A stretch of 44,310 nt of DNA from Clostridia bacterium (GCA_036654455.1 JAVVRZ010000006.1:1-44310), one strand, 5' to 3'; positions 16,637 through 25,113 are shown, counted from the stretch's first letter. The notes: generated from the letters alone by a model not told the origin. Numbers and translations are program-made.

Positions 16637-17107
16637 ATGCCATTTGACGAGAGCAAACAATTAATACCAAAAGACGACGTAGATAAAGAGAGAGAAAGGC
16701 AAGCGCTTAAACGGTATAAACTGAAAAACTATCTTATTACAGCCGCAATTTCGGTAATTTTTCTTTTTTTATGTATGTTTGCCGTTGGACTTTTTAAATC
16801 AACAGAAACAGCCGACATATTAATGGCTCTATGCGATTCTTTTTTTATTGTAGCGGTTATTATTACGGGTTTAGGTCTTTTAATTTTTACAGGCAACAAA
16901 GGTACTTTTGATATGATTGTTTACGGCATTAAGTTTACGGTTTCGTCCATTTTTGTAGCTCCCGAAAAAAGAAAAATACGTAATTTTGCCGAATACAAAG
17001 AAAAGAAACACGTAGAAGACGTTCCGTTTATGCACATGATTTTTATCGGTCTAGGATATTTAGTAGTAAGTTTGGCTTTTTTAATCGCCTATTACTGTGT
17101 TGTTTAA
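16637..17107 (+). CDS. Small membrane protein, DUF3899-like
   Basis: A 156-residue protein with a charged N-terminus (about 1-30) and four hydrophobic helices, at about 32-50, 58-80, 85-105 and 133-155. The middle region, with D-x-x-F-I-V-A-V-I-I-T-G-L-G-L-L-I-F-T and then a G-T-F-D-M-I-V-Y-G motif, resembles the DUF3899 family of Firmicute membrane proteins. The biochemical role of that family is not established. AGAGGAGTAAT precedes the start. The next gene follows after 15 bases, so the two are probably co-transcribed. Confidence 0.75.
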   Translation: MPFDESKQLIPKDDVDKERERQALKRYKLKNYLITAAISVIFLFLCMFAVGLFKSTETADILMALCDSFFIVAVIITGLGLLIFTGNKGTFDMIVYGIKFTVSSIFVAPEKRKIRNFAEYKEKKHVEDVPFMHMIFIGLGYLVVSLAFLIAYYCVV

Positions 17108-17122
17108 CAAGAGGCTATAAAT

Positions 17123-17311
17123 ATGCCACAATGTATTAAATGCGGTAGGGAAATTAGTAGCTACGGACTATGCGCTAATTGCTCAAATGCAAGTTCTAAT
17201 AGATTAAACAGTAAGGCGCTCGTTTGCCCTAAATGCGGAAGTAGATATTGTCGCAAGAATAAAGACGGCGTAGGTTATTATTGTTCAATGTGTAAAACTA
17301 AATTTAATTAA
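17123..17311 (+). CDS. Zinc-ribbon protein
   Basis: A 62-residue protein with two treble-clef or zinc-ribbon pairs: C-I-K-C-G and C-A-N-C near the N-terminus, and C-P-K-C-G and C-S-M-C near the C-terminus, eight cysteines in all. It should bind two zinc ions, and no catalytic residue or membrane segment is present. Small stand-alone zinc ribbons of this kind are of unknown function; some assist transcription or translation complexes. AAGAGGCTATAAAT lies before the start. It shares a transcript with the DUF3899-like gene and is followed by a clear terminator. Confidence 0.8.
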   Translation: MPQCIKCGREISSYGLCANCSNASSNRLNSKALVCPKCGSRYCRKNKDGVGYYCSMCKTKFN

Positions 17312-17316
17312 CTATT

Positions 17317-17340
17317 TGCTCTCTTTATGAGAGCATTTTT
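17317..17340 (+). terminator. Rho-independent terminator after the zinc-ribbon gene
   Basis: TGCTCTC (17317-17323) and GAGAGCA (17329-17335) form a 7-bp stem with loop TTTAT, followed by TTTTT. Confidence 0.88.
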
Positions 17341-17687
17341 ATTTCACAAACATTTGTAATGAGAATAGTTTTAGTTTCCAGTTCGTAGCAAAGTAGTTCT
17401 TAAATTGTATGGCAGGGTTACTTTTACCAAAAGCATTTACCTTTGTTAATTTTTCTAGCAAGAGCGTTTGTTTTTTAGTCATTTAAATTACATTAGCGTA
17501 GCAAATTTAATACCCGGGTATTATTTAGTTTAATTTAGTGGCATAACAAATTCGTTTTATTTTTTTAAAAAAACATTCTAACTTATTTAATTTATATGTC
17601 ATTTTTGTAATAACTTGGGCTAAAATATTTGCAAAACGCAAGATATATTGAATTATATTTTATCTTATGCTATAATTAATTTTAGAG
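17341..17687. other. A/T-rich intergenic region
   Basis: About 350 bases between the zinc-ribbon terminator and the TraX-like gene. A 47-codon minus-strand frame (17482-17339) is open but has no ribosome site and is not called. The only feature supported is the promoter at 17648-17676. Confidence 0.5.
17648..17676 (+). promoter_or_regulatory. Promoter ahead of the TraX-like gene
   Basis: TTGAAT (17648-17653), a 17-base spacer and a perfect TATAAT (17671-17676). Transcription would begin near 17683, almost at the start codon, so the message may have a very short leader. Confidence 0.65.
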
Positions 17688-18428
17688 GTGATTGTGCTTA
17701 AAGAAAGAGAGAATGTGGGCGTTTTGTCAAGCAATGCGCTAAAATTAATTGCGATTATTAGTATGACAATAGACCATTTCGGTATGTTGTTTTATCCGCA
17801 AGCAACTTGGCTTAGAGCAATCGGTAGAATTTCTTACCCAATATTTGCCTTTATGCTTGCGCAAGGTTCGATGTTTACACGCCATAAGCTAAAATATTTT
17901 ATGCAAATATTTCTACTCGGCATACTTTGTCAAACTGTATCCGTGCTTGCTCTAAACGACTATCACCAGAATGTTTTAATAACGCTGTCGCTTGCCTTAC
18001 TTTTTTGCTACATTTCGCTTTGGCTAAAAAATAGTGTAAAAACTCAAAATACTCGGCAAATTATTCTAGCTAGTTGCGTTGCAATAATTTATCTGTCTTT
18101 GATGTATTACCTATGCTACTATTTGGGAAAAACTATTAACAACCCGCAATTTGCGATTGACTATGGCTTAATCGGCATAGTTTTGCCCTCAACGCTGTTA
18201 TTTGCCGACAACAAATGGCTTAACTTTGCAAGTTTTAGCTTGGGTTTGATTCTTTTATCGCTAAGTAGCGTCGCCGTACAATGGTTTTGCCTACTAGCTT
18301 TGCCTCTACTACTGTGTTACAGCGGAAAGAGGGGACAAGCCCAACTTAAATATTTGTTTTACATATATTACCCCTTGCATTTAGCTGTCTTGTACGCCTT
18401 ACTCTACCTAAAATTATTTATTTGGTAG
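17688..18428 (+). CDS. TraX-like integral membrane protein
   Basis: A 246-residue polytopic membrane protein with about seven or eight hydrophobic helices. The N-terminal pattern L-S-S-N-A-L-K-L-I-A-I-I-S-M-T-I-D-H-F-G, then R-A-I-G-R-I-S-Y-P-I-F-A-F-M-L-A-Q-G, matches the TraX family. TraX acetylates F-pilin in Enterobacteria, and chromosomal TraX proteins in Clostridia are assumed to be membrane acyltransferases without known targets. There are no conjugation genes nearby, so a pilus role is not suggested. The start is uncertain: GTG at 17688 or GTG at 17694, the latter five bases after AGAGG (17684-17688). It ends 290 bases before kamB, with an unusual repeat region between. Confidence 0.85.
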   Translation: MIVLKERENVGVLSSNALKLIAIISMTIDHFGMLFYPQATWLRAIGRISYPIFAFMLAQGSMFTRHKLKYFMQIFLLGILCQTVSVLALNDYHQNVLITLSLALLFCYISLWLKNSVKTQNTRQIILASCVAIIYLSLMYYLCYYLGKTINNPQFAIDYGLIGIVLPSTLLFADNKWLNFASFSLGLILLSLSSVAVQWFCLLALPLLLCYSGKRGQAQLKYLFYIYYPLHLAVLYALLYLKLFIW

Positions 18429-18455
18429 AGTTAGACGCAAAATTAACAAGCGTAA

Positions 18456-18676
18456 CGTTTGCTTGTCAAGATATATTTTGTAATTTACAAGCTTCGACCT
18501 AGAAACAAAAATGAAAATTACAGCGTTTGCTTGCCAAGATATATTTTGTAATTTATCGACAAAACGCTATGAAAATACTGTAAATTCTTGTAAAATAGAT
18601 ATGTAAGCGCAAGAAAAATATTCTATCGCAATTTACGCTTAAAACATAAGCAAAAATATATTTATCGCAATTTACA
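18456..18676 (+). repeat. Direct repeats and reiterated AATTTAC motifs ahead of kamB
   Basis: A 32-bp element beginning CGTTTGCTTG and ending TTTTGTAATTTA occurs at 18456-18487 and 18524-18555 with one mismatch. The motif TGTAATTTACA, a near-perfect palindrome around one base, is at 18479-18489. Variants follow at 18547-18557, 18579-18589, 18627-18637 and 18666-18676. This 270-base gap contains no gene. The arrangement looks like a multi-site operator, but the factor is unknown. Confidence 0.65.
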
Positions 18677-18718
18677 TTAGTTAAGATAATATAACGGCGC
18701 TTGGAGATTTTTAAAAAA

Positions 18719-19687
18719 ATGATAATTGATTATATAGAAAATGATTATGTGGTATCGGTAGTTGGAATGTGTAAAAATGCCGGCAAAACTACCGTACTTA
18801 ATAAATTAATAGAGCAATATAGAGGCGAAAGGCTTGCGCTTACTTCGGTTGGGCGTGACGGAGAATCGCAAGACGTTGTTACTAATACTATAAAACCTAA
18901 GATTTATGTAAATAAAGGCGTTATGTTTGCAACCGCAAGCGAGCTGTTGCCATTTTGCCATATTACAAAAGAGATTATTTATACAACAAATATAAACACT
19001 CCGTTAGGCAAAGTTGTAATTGTTCGGGCGCTTTCTTGCGGTTTTGTTCAACTTGCTGGGCCGTCTATGGTCGACCAACTGCAAACGCTTAAAGACTTGT
19101 TTATAGGGCTTGGCGCAACCAAAATTTTAATCGATGGCGCAATTTCTCGGCGTAGTATTGGAAACCCCGACTTGTCTAACTCTATAATTTTATCAACCGG
19201 CGCATCGCTTAGCCACAGTATCGACGAACTTGTAGAGCAAACCGCTTATATGGTAAAATTGCTTTCGGTTGAAAAAATGGACGAGAAACTTTACCAAACG
19301 ATAAAAGAGCATAAAGGCACGTTGTTTTTATCTAGCAAAAATGACTTGCTTGCAAAAGATTTGTCCTTAAAAGAAACGCCTGAAAATACTAAATTTATCT
19401 ATGTCGATACGGCGTTGACCGACAGCTTAGTAGCTCCGTTACTGAGTTTAAATATTAATGATTTGACAATTTACGCTTATGACAGTAGCAAAATTATGCT
19501 TAGCAAAAAAATCTATGATAATCTTGTCGTAAGAAAAATTGGTCTTGGCGTCGTTAAAAATGCAAATTTAAGAGTCGTTACTATTAATCCATTGTCATAT
19601 AGGGGAATTATGCTAGACAAAAATATATTATTAAAGAGAATGCAACAAGAAATACAAATACCTGTTGTAAATGTCGAGGAAGAATGA
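18719..19687 (+). CDS. kamB: Lysine 5,6-aminomutase reactivase subunit KamB (putative)
   Basis: A protein of about 322 residues with an N-terminal P-loop, V-V-G-M-C-K-N-A-G-K-T-T (about 14-25), in a G3E/MobB-like nucleotide-binding context. It is identified mainly by position and family. In known lysine fermenters a P-loop protein KamB sits directly beside the MutS-like KamC, and the pair is assigned as the reactivase that removes damaged cobalamin from lysine 5,6-aminomutase. ATG 18719 is preferred (GGAG at 18703-18706, slightly far away); a TTG at 18701 would add six residues. The stop overlaps the kamC start as ATGA, indicating a tight pair. No clear promoter was found upstream. Confidence 0.78.
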   Translation: MIIDYIENDYVVSVVGMCKNAGKTTVLNKLIEQYRGERLALTSVGRDGESQDVVTNTIKPKIYVNKGVMFATASELLPFCHITKEIIYTTNINTPLGKVVIVRALSCGFVQLAGPSMVDQLQTLKDLFIGLGATKILIDGAISRRSIGNPDLSNSIILSTGASLSHSIDELVEQTAYMVKLLSVEKMDEKLYQTIKEHKGTLFLSSKNDLLAKDLSLKETPENTKFIYVDTALTDSLVAPLLSLNINDLTIYAYDSSKIMLSKKIYDNLVVRKIGLGVVKNANLRVVTINPLSYRGIMLDKNILLKRMQQEIQIPVVNVEEE

Positions 19688-21111
19688 AAACTTTTACCGC
19701 CGAACAAAAACGTTTAATCGGGCTTAAATTTGTTATTGAGAATATTTGTCCAACATCGCCCTATGGAATAGAGAGGCTTAAAAGGCTAAGTGTTTTTTCA
19801 CGTAGCCAAATTGGCGAATTGAATTGCGAACTTGATAATCTTAAATTAGTAGTTGATAATTATCGTAAATTTCAAGCAGAATTTGAGATGCTCGCTCATT
19901 TGTTTAGTCAAAGTAAGTATATTTTGCGTTCTATCAAAAGGTGCGCTAGCCTTCAACTCGACGAAGTAGAGCTGTTTGAGTTTAAGGAATTTCTATTGCT
20001 TTGCAAAAAAATTATCACTCAATTTAATATAATAAATCAAGAAATAAAGTTAAATTTAAGTTTTGCCGACACTACAAAACCGCTTGAAATTCTCGACAAA
20101 GACGGTAGCGGTATACCCACTTTTTATATAGAAGACACTTCTTCGCCCGAACTCGAAGCGGTTAGAAAACAAAAAAGGGCGATAGAAAAACTGATAAAAC
20201 AAAATTTAAAAACACCCTCAAATATGCAAGAACTTATTAATTTGTCGGTAAAAGAAATGCAAATAGAAAATGTTATTAAAGCATCGTTATGCCAAAAATT
20301 AATTCCTTATCTTGGCGACATAGAATATAATTGCAATCAAATAGCTAGGCTTGATTTATTGATAGCTAAGGCTGTTTTTGCCTTAAAATATCCTTCGTCT
20401 AGACCTCAAATAGACTGCGAAAATTTAAAAGTTGTAGATATGACAAATCCGCAAATAAGCGATTTGTTGCAACAACGTGGGCAGAGCTTTACGCCCCTTG
20501 CTATTTGTATAGGTTCGGGGGTAACGGTCGTCACAGGGGCTAATATGGGCGGTAAAAGCGTGTTTATTCAAACTATAACGCTTAACGTTATTTTGGCGCA
20601 CCTTGGTTGCTATGTTTTTGCTAAAAAATTTGAAACGCCATTTTTTGATTTTTTCTCCTTTATTTCGTGCGAACAGGAACAAATTAGCAAGGGGTTGTCG
20701 GGATTTGGGACAGAAATAGTCAACTTAAATTTCGTCTATCGTCAGGCAAAAAAAGAAGTTGGTTTTATTGTTTTTGACGAGTTTGCCCGTAGCACTAACG
20801 CAGGCGAAGCGCAAACAATTTTTTCTGCCGTTGTCAAAACTTTCAATCAAAATAGTAGTTTTGTCTTAATGACAACGCACCTAGATAACGTTGCCGACGA
20901 GGCAAAATATCACTATCAAGTAATCGGGTTAGATAAGGATAAAATTAAAAAAATGCGTTTGTTCGACCAAGAACAAGGCATAGAGCAAATCGCCGGTTGT
21001 ATGAATTACGGTCTTGTAAAAGTCGACAATATTCCTTTGCCAAAAGACGCTATTACAATTTGCAAATTACTCGGGCTTGATAGCGATATTTTAAGTAAAA
21101 TAGAGCCTTAA
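19684..21111 (+). CDS. kamC: Lysine 5,6-aminomutase reactivase ATPase KamC (MutS-like, putative)
   Basis: A 475-residue protein. Residues about 1-250 form a helical region like the MutS core, followed by a MutS domain V ATPase. Walker A is T-G-A-N-M-G-G-K-S (about 284-292), Walker B F-I-V-F-D-E-F (about 361-367) with A-R-S-T-N-A-G-E just behind, and T-T-H-L-D the switch histidine. It lacks the MutS mismatch-recognition domain I, so it is not a DNA repair MutS. In lysine-fermentation clusters this MutS-like ATPase is KamC, partner of KamB. It precedes the riboswitch-controlled kal operon by 25 bases up to that operon's own promoter, and so is not itself behind the riboswitch. GAGGAAGA precedes its ATG. 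Confidence 0.82.
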   Translation: MKTFTAEQKRLIGLKFVIENICPTSPYGIERLKRLSVFSRSQIGELNCELDNLKLVVDNYRKFQAEFEMLAHLFSQSKYILRSIKRCASLQLDEVELFEFKEFLLLCKKIITQFNIINQEIKLNLSFADTTKPLEILDKDGSGIPTFYIEDTSSPELEAVRKQKRAIEKLIKQNLKTPSNMQELINLSVKEMQIENVIKASLCQKLIPYLGDIEYNCNQIARLDLLIAKAVFALKYPSSRPQIDCENLKVVDMTNPQISDLLQQRGQSFTPLAICIGSGVTVVTGANMGGKSVFIQTITLNVILAHLGCYVFAKKFETPFFDFFSFISCEQEQISKGLSGFGTEIVNLNFVYRQAKKEVGFIVFDEFARSTNAGEAQTIFSAVVKTFNQNSSFVLMTTHLDNVADEAKYHYQVIGLDKDKIKKMRLFDQEQGIEQIAGCMNYGLVKVDNIPLPKDAITICKLLGLDSDILSKIEP

Positions 21112-21136
21112 ACCAAAAAAATTTGTGTAAACTCTG

Positions 21137-21166
21137 TTGACAAAATAAGTTACAATATAGTATAAT
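21137..21166 (+). promoter_or_regulatory. Sigma-A promoter of the kal-kam operon
   Basis: A perfect TTGACA (21137-21142), an 18-base spacer and a perfect TATAAT (21161-21166). Transcription should begin near 21173, shortly before the riboswitch P1 helix. Confidence 0.85.
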
Positions 21167-21180
21167 ATAAATATAATTAA

Positions 21181-21352
21181 ATACATAGAGGAGCGAGTAA
21201 CAAGGTATAACTTAACTTGGGCTGCAACCCCCGATAGTTAGTTAGAATATGCTGCTTGCCGAAGGCTAGCAGTTTGTTGCGACTGTTCGTCTGGTAACAA
21301 TACTTAGGGTGTTGTTACTGTCAATTTAACAGATAGTTAGTTGAAGCGCTAT
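21181..21352 (+). promoter_or_regulatory. Lysine riboswitch (L box) in ON geometry
   Basis: The five-way junction can be drawn by hand. P1 is 21185-21188 with 21349-21352; P2 base 21193-21201 with 21251-21259; P3 21263-21273 with 21282-21292; P4 21294-21303 with 21309-21318 (10 pairs); P5 21321-21330 with 21336-21344. Conserved L-box blocks are visible: AGAGGAGCG, GCCGAAG after P2, CTGG after P3 and ACTGTCA after P4. The P2 interior is shorter than in classical members. The 3' arm of P1 (CTAT) is also part of the following terminator, so ligand-stabilised P1 and the terminator exclude each other and lysine should allow read-through. This fits control of lysine breakdown rather than synthesis. 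Confidence 0.87.
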
Positions 21353-21392
21353 TAGAGAATTTTACATTCTTTAATAGCTTTTTGTATTTTTT
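21348..21392 (+). terminator. Riboswitch expression platform: intrinsic terminator
   Basis: GCTATTAGAGAAT (21348-21360) and ATTCTTTAATAGC (21366-21378) form 13 pairs (one G-U) around TTTAC, followed by TTTTTGTATTTTTT. It overlaps the P1 3' strand at 21349-21352. The kal ribosome site AGGAGGAG starts directly behind at 21393. Confidence 0.9.
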
Positions 21393-21407
21393 AGGAGGAG
21401 TTTTAAT

Positions 21408-21791
21408 ATGAAATGTACAATCAGGCTAAGAATGAGCGCTCATGATGCGCATTATGGCGGTAATCTAGTTGACGGAGCAAGAATGCTTGCTTTGTTCGGC
21501 GACGTTGCTACCGAACTACTCATTAGACAAGACGGCGACGAAGGTTTGTTCTGCGCTTATGACAACGTAGAATTTAAAGCCCCAGTTCACGCCGGCGACT
21601 TTATTGAGGCGGAAGGCGAAATTGTCAATGTCGGCAGAACAAGCCGTAAAATGACATTTGCCGCTTATAAAATAATCACTCCAAGAAACGACATCAACGA
21701 TTCGGCTTGCGACGTGTTAGAAACGCCTATTCTTGTTTGCAAAGCCTCAGGTACTTGCGTAGTTCCGCTCGACAAACAAAGAAACAAATAG
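21408..21791 (+). CDS. kal: 3-aminobutyryl-CoA ammonia-lyase
   Basis: A 127-residue hotdog-fold protein with the length and start typical of Kal ([21 protein letters not shown]). It removes ammonia from L-3-aminobutyryl-CoA to give crotonyl-CoA, the last step specific to lysine fermentation. The family is a thioesterase-like hotdog turned lyase; the H-x-x-Y-G-G segment and the central hotdog helix with D-G-A-x-M-L-x-L-F-G-D-V-A-T are clear. It is the first gene after the lysine riboswitch, with a strong AGGAGGAG eight bases upstream of ATG. A 138-base gap with only a weak 6-bp hairpin (21812-21827) separates it from kce. Confidence 0.92.
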   Translation: MKCTIRLRMSAHDAHYGGNLVDGARMLALFGDVATELLIRQDGDEGLFCAYDNVEFKAPVHAGDFIEAEGEIVNVGRTSRKMTFAAYKIITPRNDINDSACDVLETPILVCKASGTCVVPLDKQRNK

Positions 21792-21929
21792 TCTCGTCTA
21801 ACTTAATAAGTTTGTCGCTACCGACAACATAACCAAGGTAGAATTAGAATATTTAAATATAGTTTTAAGGCTTATTTAAATTATTATAACTTATTACTCA
21901 ACAAGAAATATATTAAAGAGGTACTAGAT

Positions 21930-22748
21930 ATGGATAAATTAATTATTACAGCCGCAATTTGTGGCGCAGAAGTAACTAAGGAACAAAATTCCGCAGTTCC
22001 CTATACCGTAGCAGAAATTGCCGAGCAGGCTTATGGCGCATACCAAGCCGGCGCAAGCATAATTCACCTACACGTAAGAGAAGACGACGGTTCTCCAACG
22101 CAATCGGCTAAGCGTTTCGACGCTTGCATCAAGGCTATTAAGGCAAAGTGTCCCGACGTTATCATTCAACCTAGCACAGGCGGAGCAGTTGGTATGAGCA
22201 ATGACGAAAGATTAGAGCCTATTACCCTTATGCCCGAGATGGCAACTCTTGATTGTGGCACTTGCAACTTTGGCGGAGACGATATATTTGTCAACACCGA
22301 AAACACTATTATTGAATTTGCCGAAAAAATACAAGCAAGACATATTAAACCCGAAATTGAAGTTTTTGACAAAGGTATGGTTGATATTGCTTTAAGACTC
22401 AACAAAAAAGGCATTATCGCTTCTCCTATGCACTTTAACTTTGTTATGGGCGTAAACGGCGGTATCGGCGCAACTCCTCGTGACCTAGTATTTATGGCTG
22501 GCAGTATTCCGCAAGGCAGTACTTTTACAGTGTCGGGCGTAGGCAAAGGACAATTTCCAATGGCTACAATGTCAATACTACTCGGCGGTAACGTAAGAGT
22601 TGGCTTTGAAGATAACGTATATTTAGAAAAAGGCGTTAAAGCAAAGAGCAATGGCGAATTAGTAGCAAAAGTAGTAGCTATCGCTAAATTACTCGGCAGA
22701 GAAATTGCAAATCCAGCCGAAGCAAGAGCGATATTAAATTTAAAATAA
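21930..22748 (+). CDS. kce: 3-keto-5-aminohexanoate cleavage enzyme
   Basis: A 272-residue TIM-barrel enzyme of the BKACE (DUF849) family. It condenses 3-keto-5-aminohexanoate with acetyl-CoA and splits it into acetoacetate and L-3-aminobutyryl-CoA. The zinc ligands His46 and His48 are seen in I-I-H-L-H-V-R, and the substrate-binding segment Q-P-S-T-G-G follows at about 80. The C-terminal V-G-F-E-D-N region carries the conserved Glu. Length and motifs match Kce of Fusobacterium and Acetoanaerobium rather than other BKACE members, and the neighbours settle the substrate. AAGAGGT precedes ATG. Confidence 0.93.
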   Translation: MDKLIITAAICGAEVTKEQNSAVPYTVAEIAEQAYGAYQAGASIIHLHVREDDGSPTQSAKRFDACIKAIKAKCPDVIIQPSTGGAVGMSNDERLEPITLMPEMATLDCGTCNFGGDDIFVNTENTIIEFAEKIQARHIKPEIEVFDKGMVDIALRLNKKGIIASPMHFNFVMGVNGGIGATPRDLVFMAGSIPQGSTFTVSGVGKGQFPMATMSILLGGNVRVGFEDNVYLEKGVKAKSNGELVAKVVAIAKLLGREIANPAEARAILNLK

Positions 22749-22797
22749 GATATATATATCTTAACAATAATTAAAAAATTAAAGGAGATTTACAAAA

Positions 22798-23835
22798 ATG
22801 AGAGGAAACAAGTATGGCGCGCACAGAGTTATTGAACCCGTAGGAATTCTACCACAGGCTGCGAAAAAACTCGATAACGATATGACAAAATTATACAGCA
22901 ATGAGATTATTTGCGACGTTATTTCGTTAAATATTGACTCGGCTAGTTTTACCCAAATTAAGAATGAGGCAAACGGCGACGAGCAAAAAATAGCTGACAA
23001 GGTTTGTGAAATTGTTGGCGGTATTGGCAAAATGCAAAACCCCGTTACAGGCAGTGGCGGTATGTTTATAGGTAAGGTCGCTTATATAGGTCAAGACCTA
23101 GTAGAAAAGAGCGGACTAAAAGTTGGCGATAAGATTGCTTCCTTAGTATCTTTGTCAACTACTCCCTTAAAAATTGAAAAAGTTCTCGCAGTACATACGG
23201 CGATAGAAAGAGTTGACGTTATAGCTAAGGCAGTTTTATTCGAAAGCGCAATTTATGCAAAACTTCCTAGCGATATGAGCGAAAACCTAGCTCTTGCAGC
23301 TCTTGACGTAGCAGGCGCTCCCGCTCAAACAAGAAACCTTGTTAAAAAAGGCGACAGCGTATTAGTACTTGGCGCAGGCGGAAAGAGTGGCGTTCTTGTT
23401 TGCTATGAAGCAAAAAAGAAAGCCGGAAAGAACGGCAAAGTAGTAGCTGTTGTTCGCAAACAAGAGTATGTAGACACCCTTAAAGAACTCGGCGTAATCG
23501 ACGACGCAGTACTTGCAAGCGCAACTATGCCTACCGAAGTGCTTGAAAAAGCCTTAGCAGTTAACGATGGCAAAGAATATGATATTTCTATCAACTGCGT
23601 AAATATTCCTAACACCGAAATGTCAACAATTCTACCCGTAAGAGATGGCGGTATTGTTTACTTCTTCTCAATGGCTACAAGCTTTACAAGAGCAGCGCTT
23701 GGCGCAGAGGGTATTGGCAAAGACGTTACTATGATTATTGGTAACGGTTACACCAAAAACCACGCCGACATCACTCTCGACGTATTAAGAGAGAGTCCTA
23801 AGATTCGTGAGTTATTCGAGAAAAAATATATCTAA
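22798..23835 (+). CDS. kdd: L-erythro-3,5-diaminohexanoate dehydrogenase
   Basis: A 345-residue NAD(P)-dependent oxidative deaminase converting 3,5-diaminohexanoate into 3-keto-5-aminohexanoate with release of ammonia. The N-terminus (G-A-H-R-V-I-E-P-x-G-x-L-P-Q-A-A) is distinctive of Kdd. The nucleotide-binding loop V-L-V-L-G-A-G-G-K-S-G-V is at about 182-194, in an MDR-like Rossmann domain. The order kal-kce-kdd is the reverse of the chemical order, as in other lysine fermenters. AAAGGAG lies upstream of the start. No truncation or altered motif was seen. Confidence 0.93.
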   Translation: MRGNKYGAHRVIEPVGILPQAAKKLDNDMTKLYSNEIICDVISLNIDSASFTQIKNEANGDEQKIADKVCEIVGGIGKMQNPVTGSGGMFIGKVAYIGQDLVEKSGLKVGDKIASLVSLSTTPLKIEKVLAVHTAIERVDVIAKAVLFESAIYAKLPSDMSENLALAALDVAGAPAQTRNLVKKGDSVLVLGAGGKSGVLVCYEAKKKAGKNGKVVAVVRKQEYVDTLKELGVIDDAVLASATMPTEVLEKALAVNDGKEYDISINCVNIPNTEMSTILPVRDGGIVYFFSMATSFTRAALGAEGIGKDVTMIIGNGYTKNHADITLDVLRESPKIRELFEKKYI

Positions 23836-23862
23836 TAAATTAAAAACAGAGAGAGGGGAAAA

Positions 23863-25113
23863 ATGAATATAAGTAGAGCTAACGGTTTGTTTGCTTCTGT
23901 GAAAGACGAGCTTTGGAACGACTGGCATTGGCAAATACAACACCGTGTTGAGACTCTTGATGAGCTAAATAAATACATCACTCTTACAAAAGAGGAACAA
24001 GTTGGGGTTAGTAAGTGCCTTTCTACGCTTAGAATGGCAATTACGCCATATTATCTGTCCTTAATAGATTTAAAGAATTCGTTTGACCCTATTAGACGTC
24101 AGGCAATACCCACAGTTGACGAATTACATCGTAGCGAAAGCGACTTGCTCGACCCTTTGCACGAAGACGTAGATTCGCCGGTTAAAGGGTTAACTCATAG
24201 GTATCCCGATAGAGTGCTATTTTTGCTTACAGACCAATGTTCTATGTATTGCAGGCATTGTACTCGCAGGCGTTTTGCAGGTCAAACCGACAGTCCTTGC
24301 TTAGACAATCAAATAGATAACTGTATAGAGTATATTGCCACTCATAAAGAAGTTCGTGACGTATTGCTTTCTGGCGGTGACCCATTAACGCTAAGCGACG
24401 ACAAATTAGAAAGCGTTATTAAGCGTTTGCGGGCTATTCCTCACGTAGAAATTATTAGAATAGGTTCTCGTGTTCCCGTAGTTTTGCCACAAAGAATTAC
24501 GCCCGAATTATGCGCTATGCTTGCAAAGTATCACCCGATATGGCTTAACACTCACTTTAATCACCCTAACGAGATTACTGCCGAGTCAAGCAAGGCTTGC
24601 GCTATGCTCGCTAATGCCGGTATTCCGCTAGGTAACCAAAGCGTTCTACTTGCAGGCGTAAACGATTGCGTGTTTGTTATGAAGGAACTTGTACAGCAAC
24701 TTGTAAGAATTCGTGTTCGCCCGTACTACATCTATCAATGCGACTTGTCAATGGGGCTTGAACACTTCCGCACCTCAGTTTCTAAGGGAATTGAGATAAT
24801 TGAAGCGTTAAGAGGGCATACTTCGGGCTTTGCCGTACCAACATTTGTTGTAGACGCCCCCGGTGGCGGTGGTAAAATTCCGGTTATGCCAGACTATGTT
24901 ATTTCAAGTTCGGCAAATAAAGTTATACTTAGAAACTTCGAAGGCGTTATTACAACTTATGCCGAACCGACAAACTATCACCAAGATTGTCACTGTAAAG
25001 TATGTCAAAGCGGTAACAAACCTAAACTGGTAGGCGTCGCCGGACTAGAACAAGGACAAACGCTATCTATTGCTCCGTCAAATCTTGCAAGAGAGCAACG
25101 ACACAAAAAATAG
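23863..25113 (+). CDS. kamA: Lysine 2,3-aminomutase (radical SAM, PLP)
   Basis: A 416-residue enzyme that turns L-lysine into L-beta-lysine, the entry step. The radical SAM motif is C126-S-M-Y-C130-R-H-C133. The PLP lysine is K338 in G-G-G-G-K-I-P-V-M-P. The C-terminal C-H-C-K-V-C supplies the zinc ligands known from the clostridial enzyme. The N-terminus W-N-D-W-H-W-Q-I-Q-H-R-V is the usual KamA signature, distinguishing it from EpmB and from the glutamate and arginine mutases. Both cofactor sites are intact. AGAGAGGGG precedes the start. Confidence 0.96.
   Translation: MNISRANGLFASVKDELWNDWHWQIQHRVETLDELNKYITLTKEEQVGVSKCLSTLRMAITPYYLSLIDLKNSFDPIRRQAIPTVDELHRSESDLLDPLHEDVDSPVKGLTHRYPDRVLFLLTDQCSMYCRHCTRRRFAGQTDSPCLDNQIDNCIEYIATHKEVRDVLLSGGDPLTLSDDKLESVIKRLRAIPHVEIIRIGSRVPVVLPQRITPELCAMLAKYHPIWLNTHFNHPNEITAESSKACAMLANAGIPLGNQSVLLAGVNDCVFVMKELVQQLVRIRVRPYYIYQCDLSMGLEHFRTSVSKGIEIIEALRGHTSGFAVPTFVVDAPGGGGKIPVMPDYVISSSANKVILRNFEGVITTYAEPTNYHQDCHCKVCQSGNKPKLVGVAGLEQGQTLSIAPSNLAREQRHKK

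Noticed and set aside
17339-17482. 47-codon minus-strand frame between the zinc-ribbon and TraX-like genes
   Set aside because: It has no ribosome binding site, overlaps a terminator and is short enough to occur by chance in A/T-rich DNA.
17688-18428. Conjugative element suggested by the TraX-like protein
   Set aside because: No relaxase, coupling protein, integrase or pilus genes are nearby; TraX-like proteins are common on clostridial chromosomes.
18456-18676. CRISPR array
   Set aside because: Only two copies of the 32-bp element exist and the other motifs are short and irregular; no cas genes are present.
19684-21111. DNA mismatch repair MutS
   Set aside because: The protein has only the core and ATPase domains, no mismatch-binding domain, and sits with kamB in a lysine cluster; KamC fits better.
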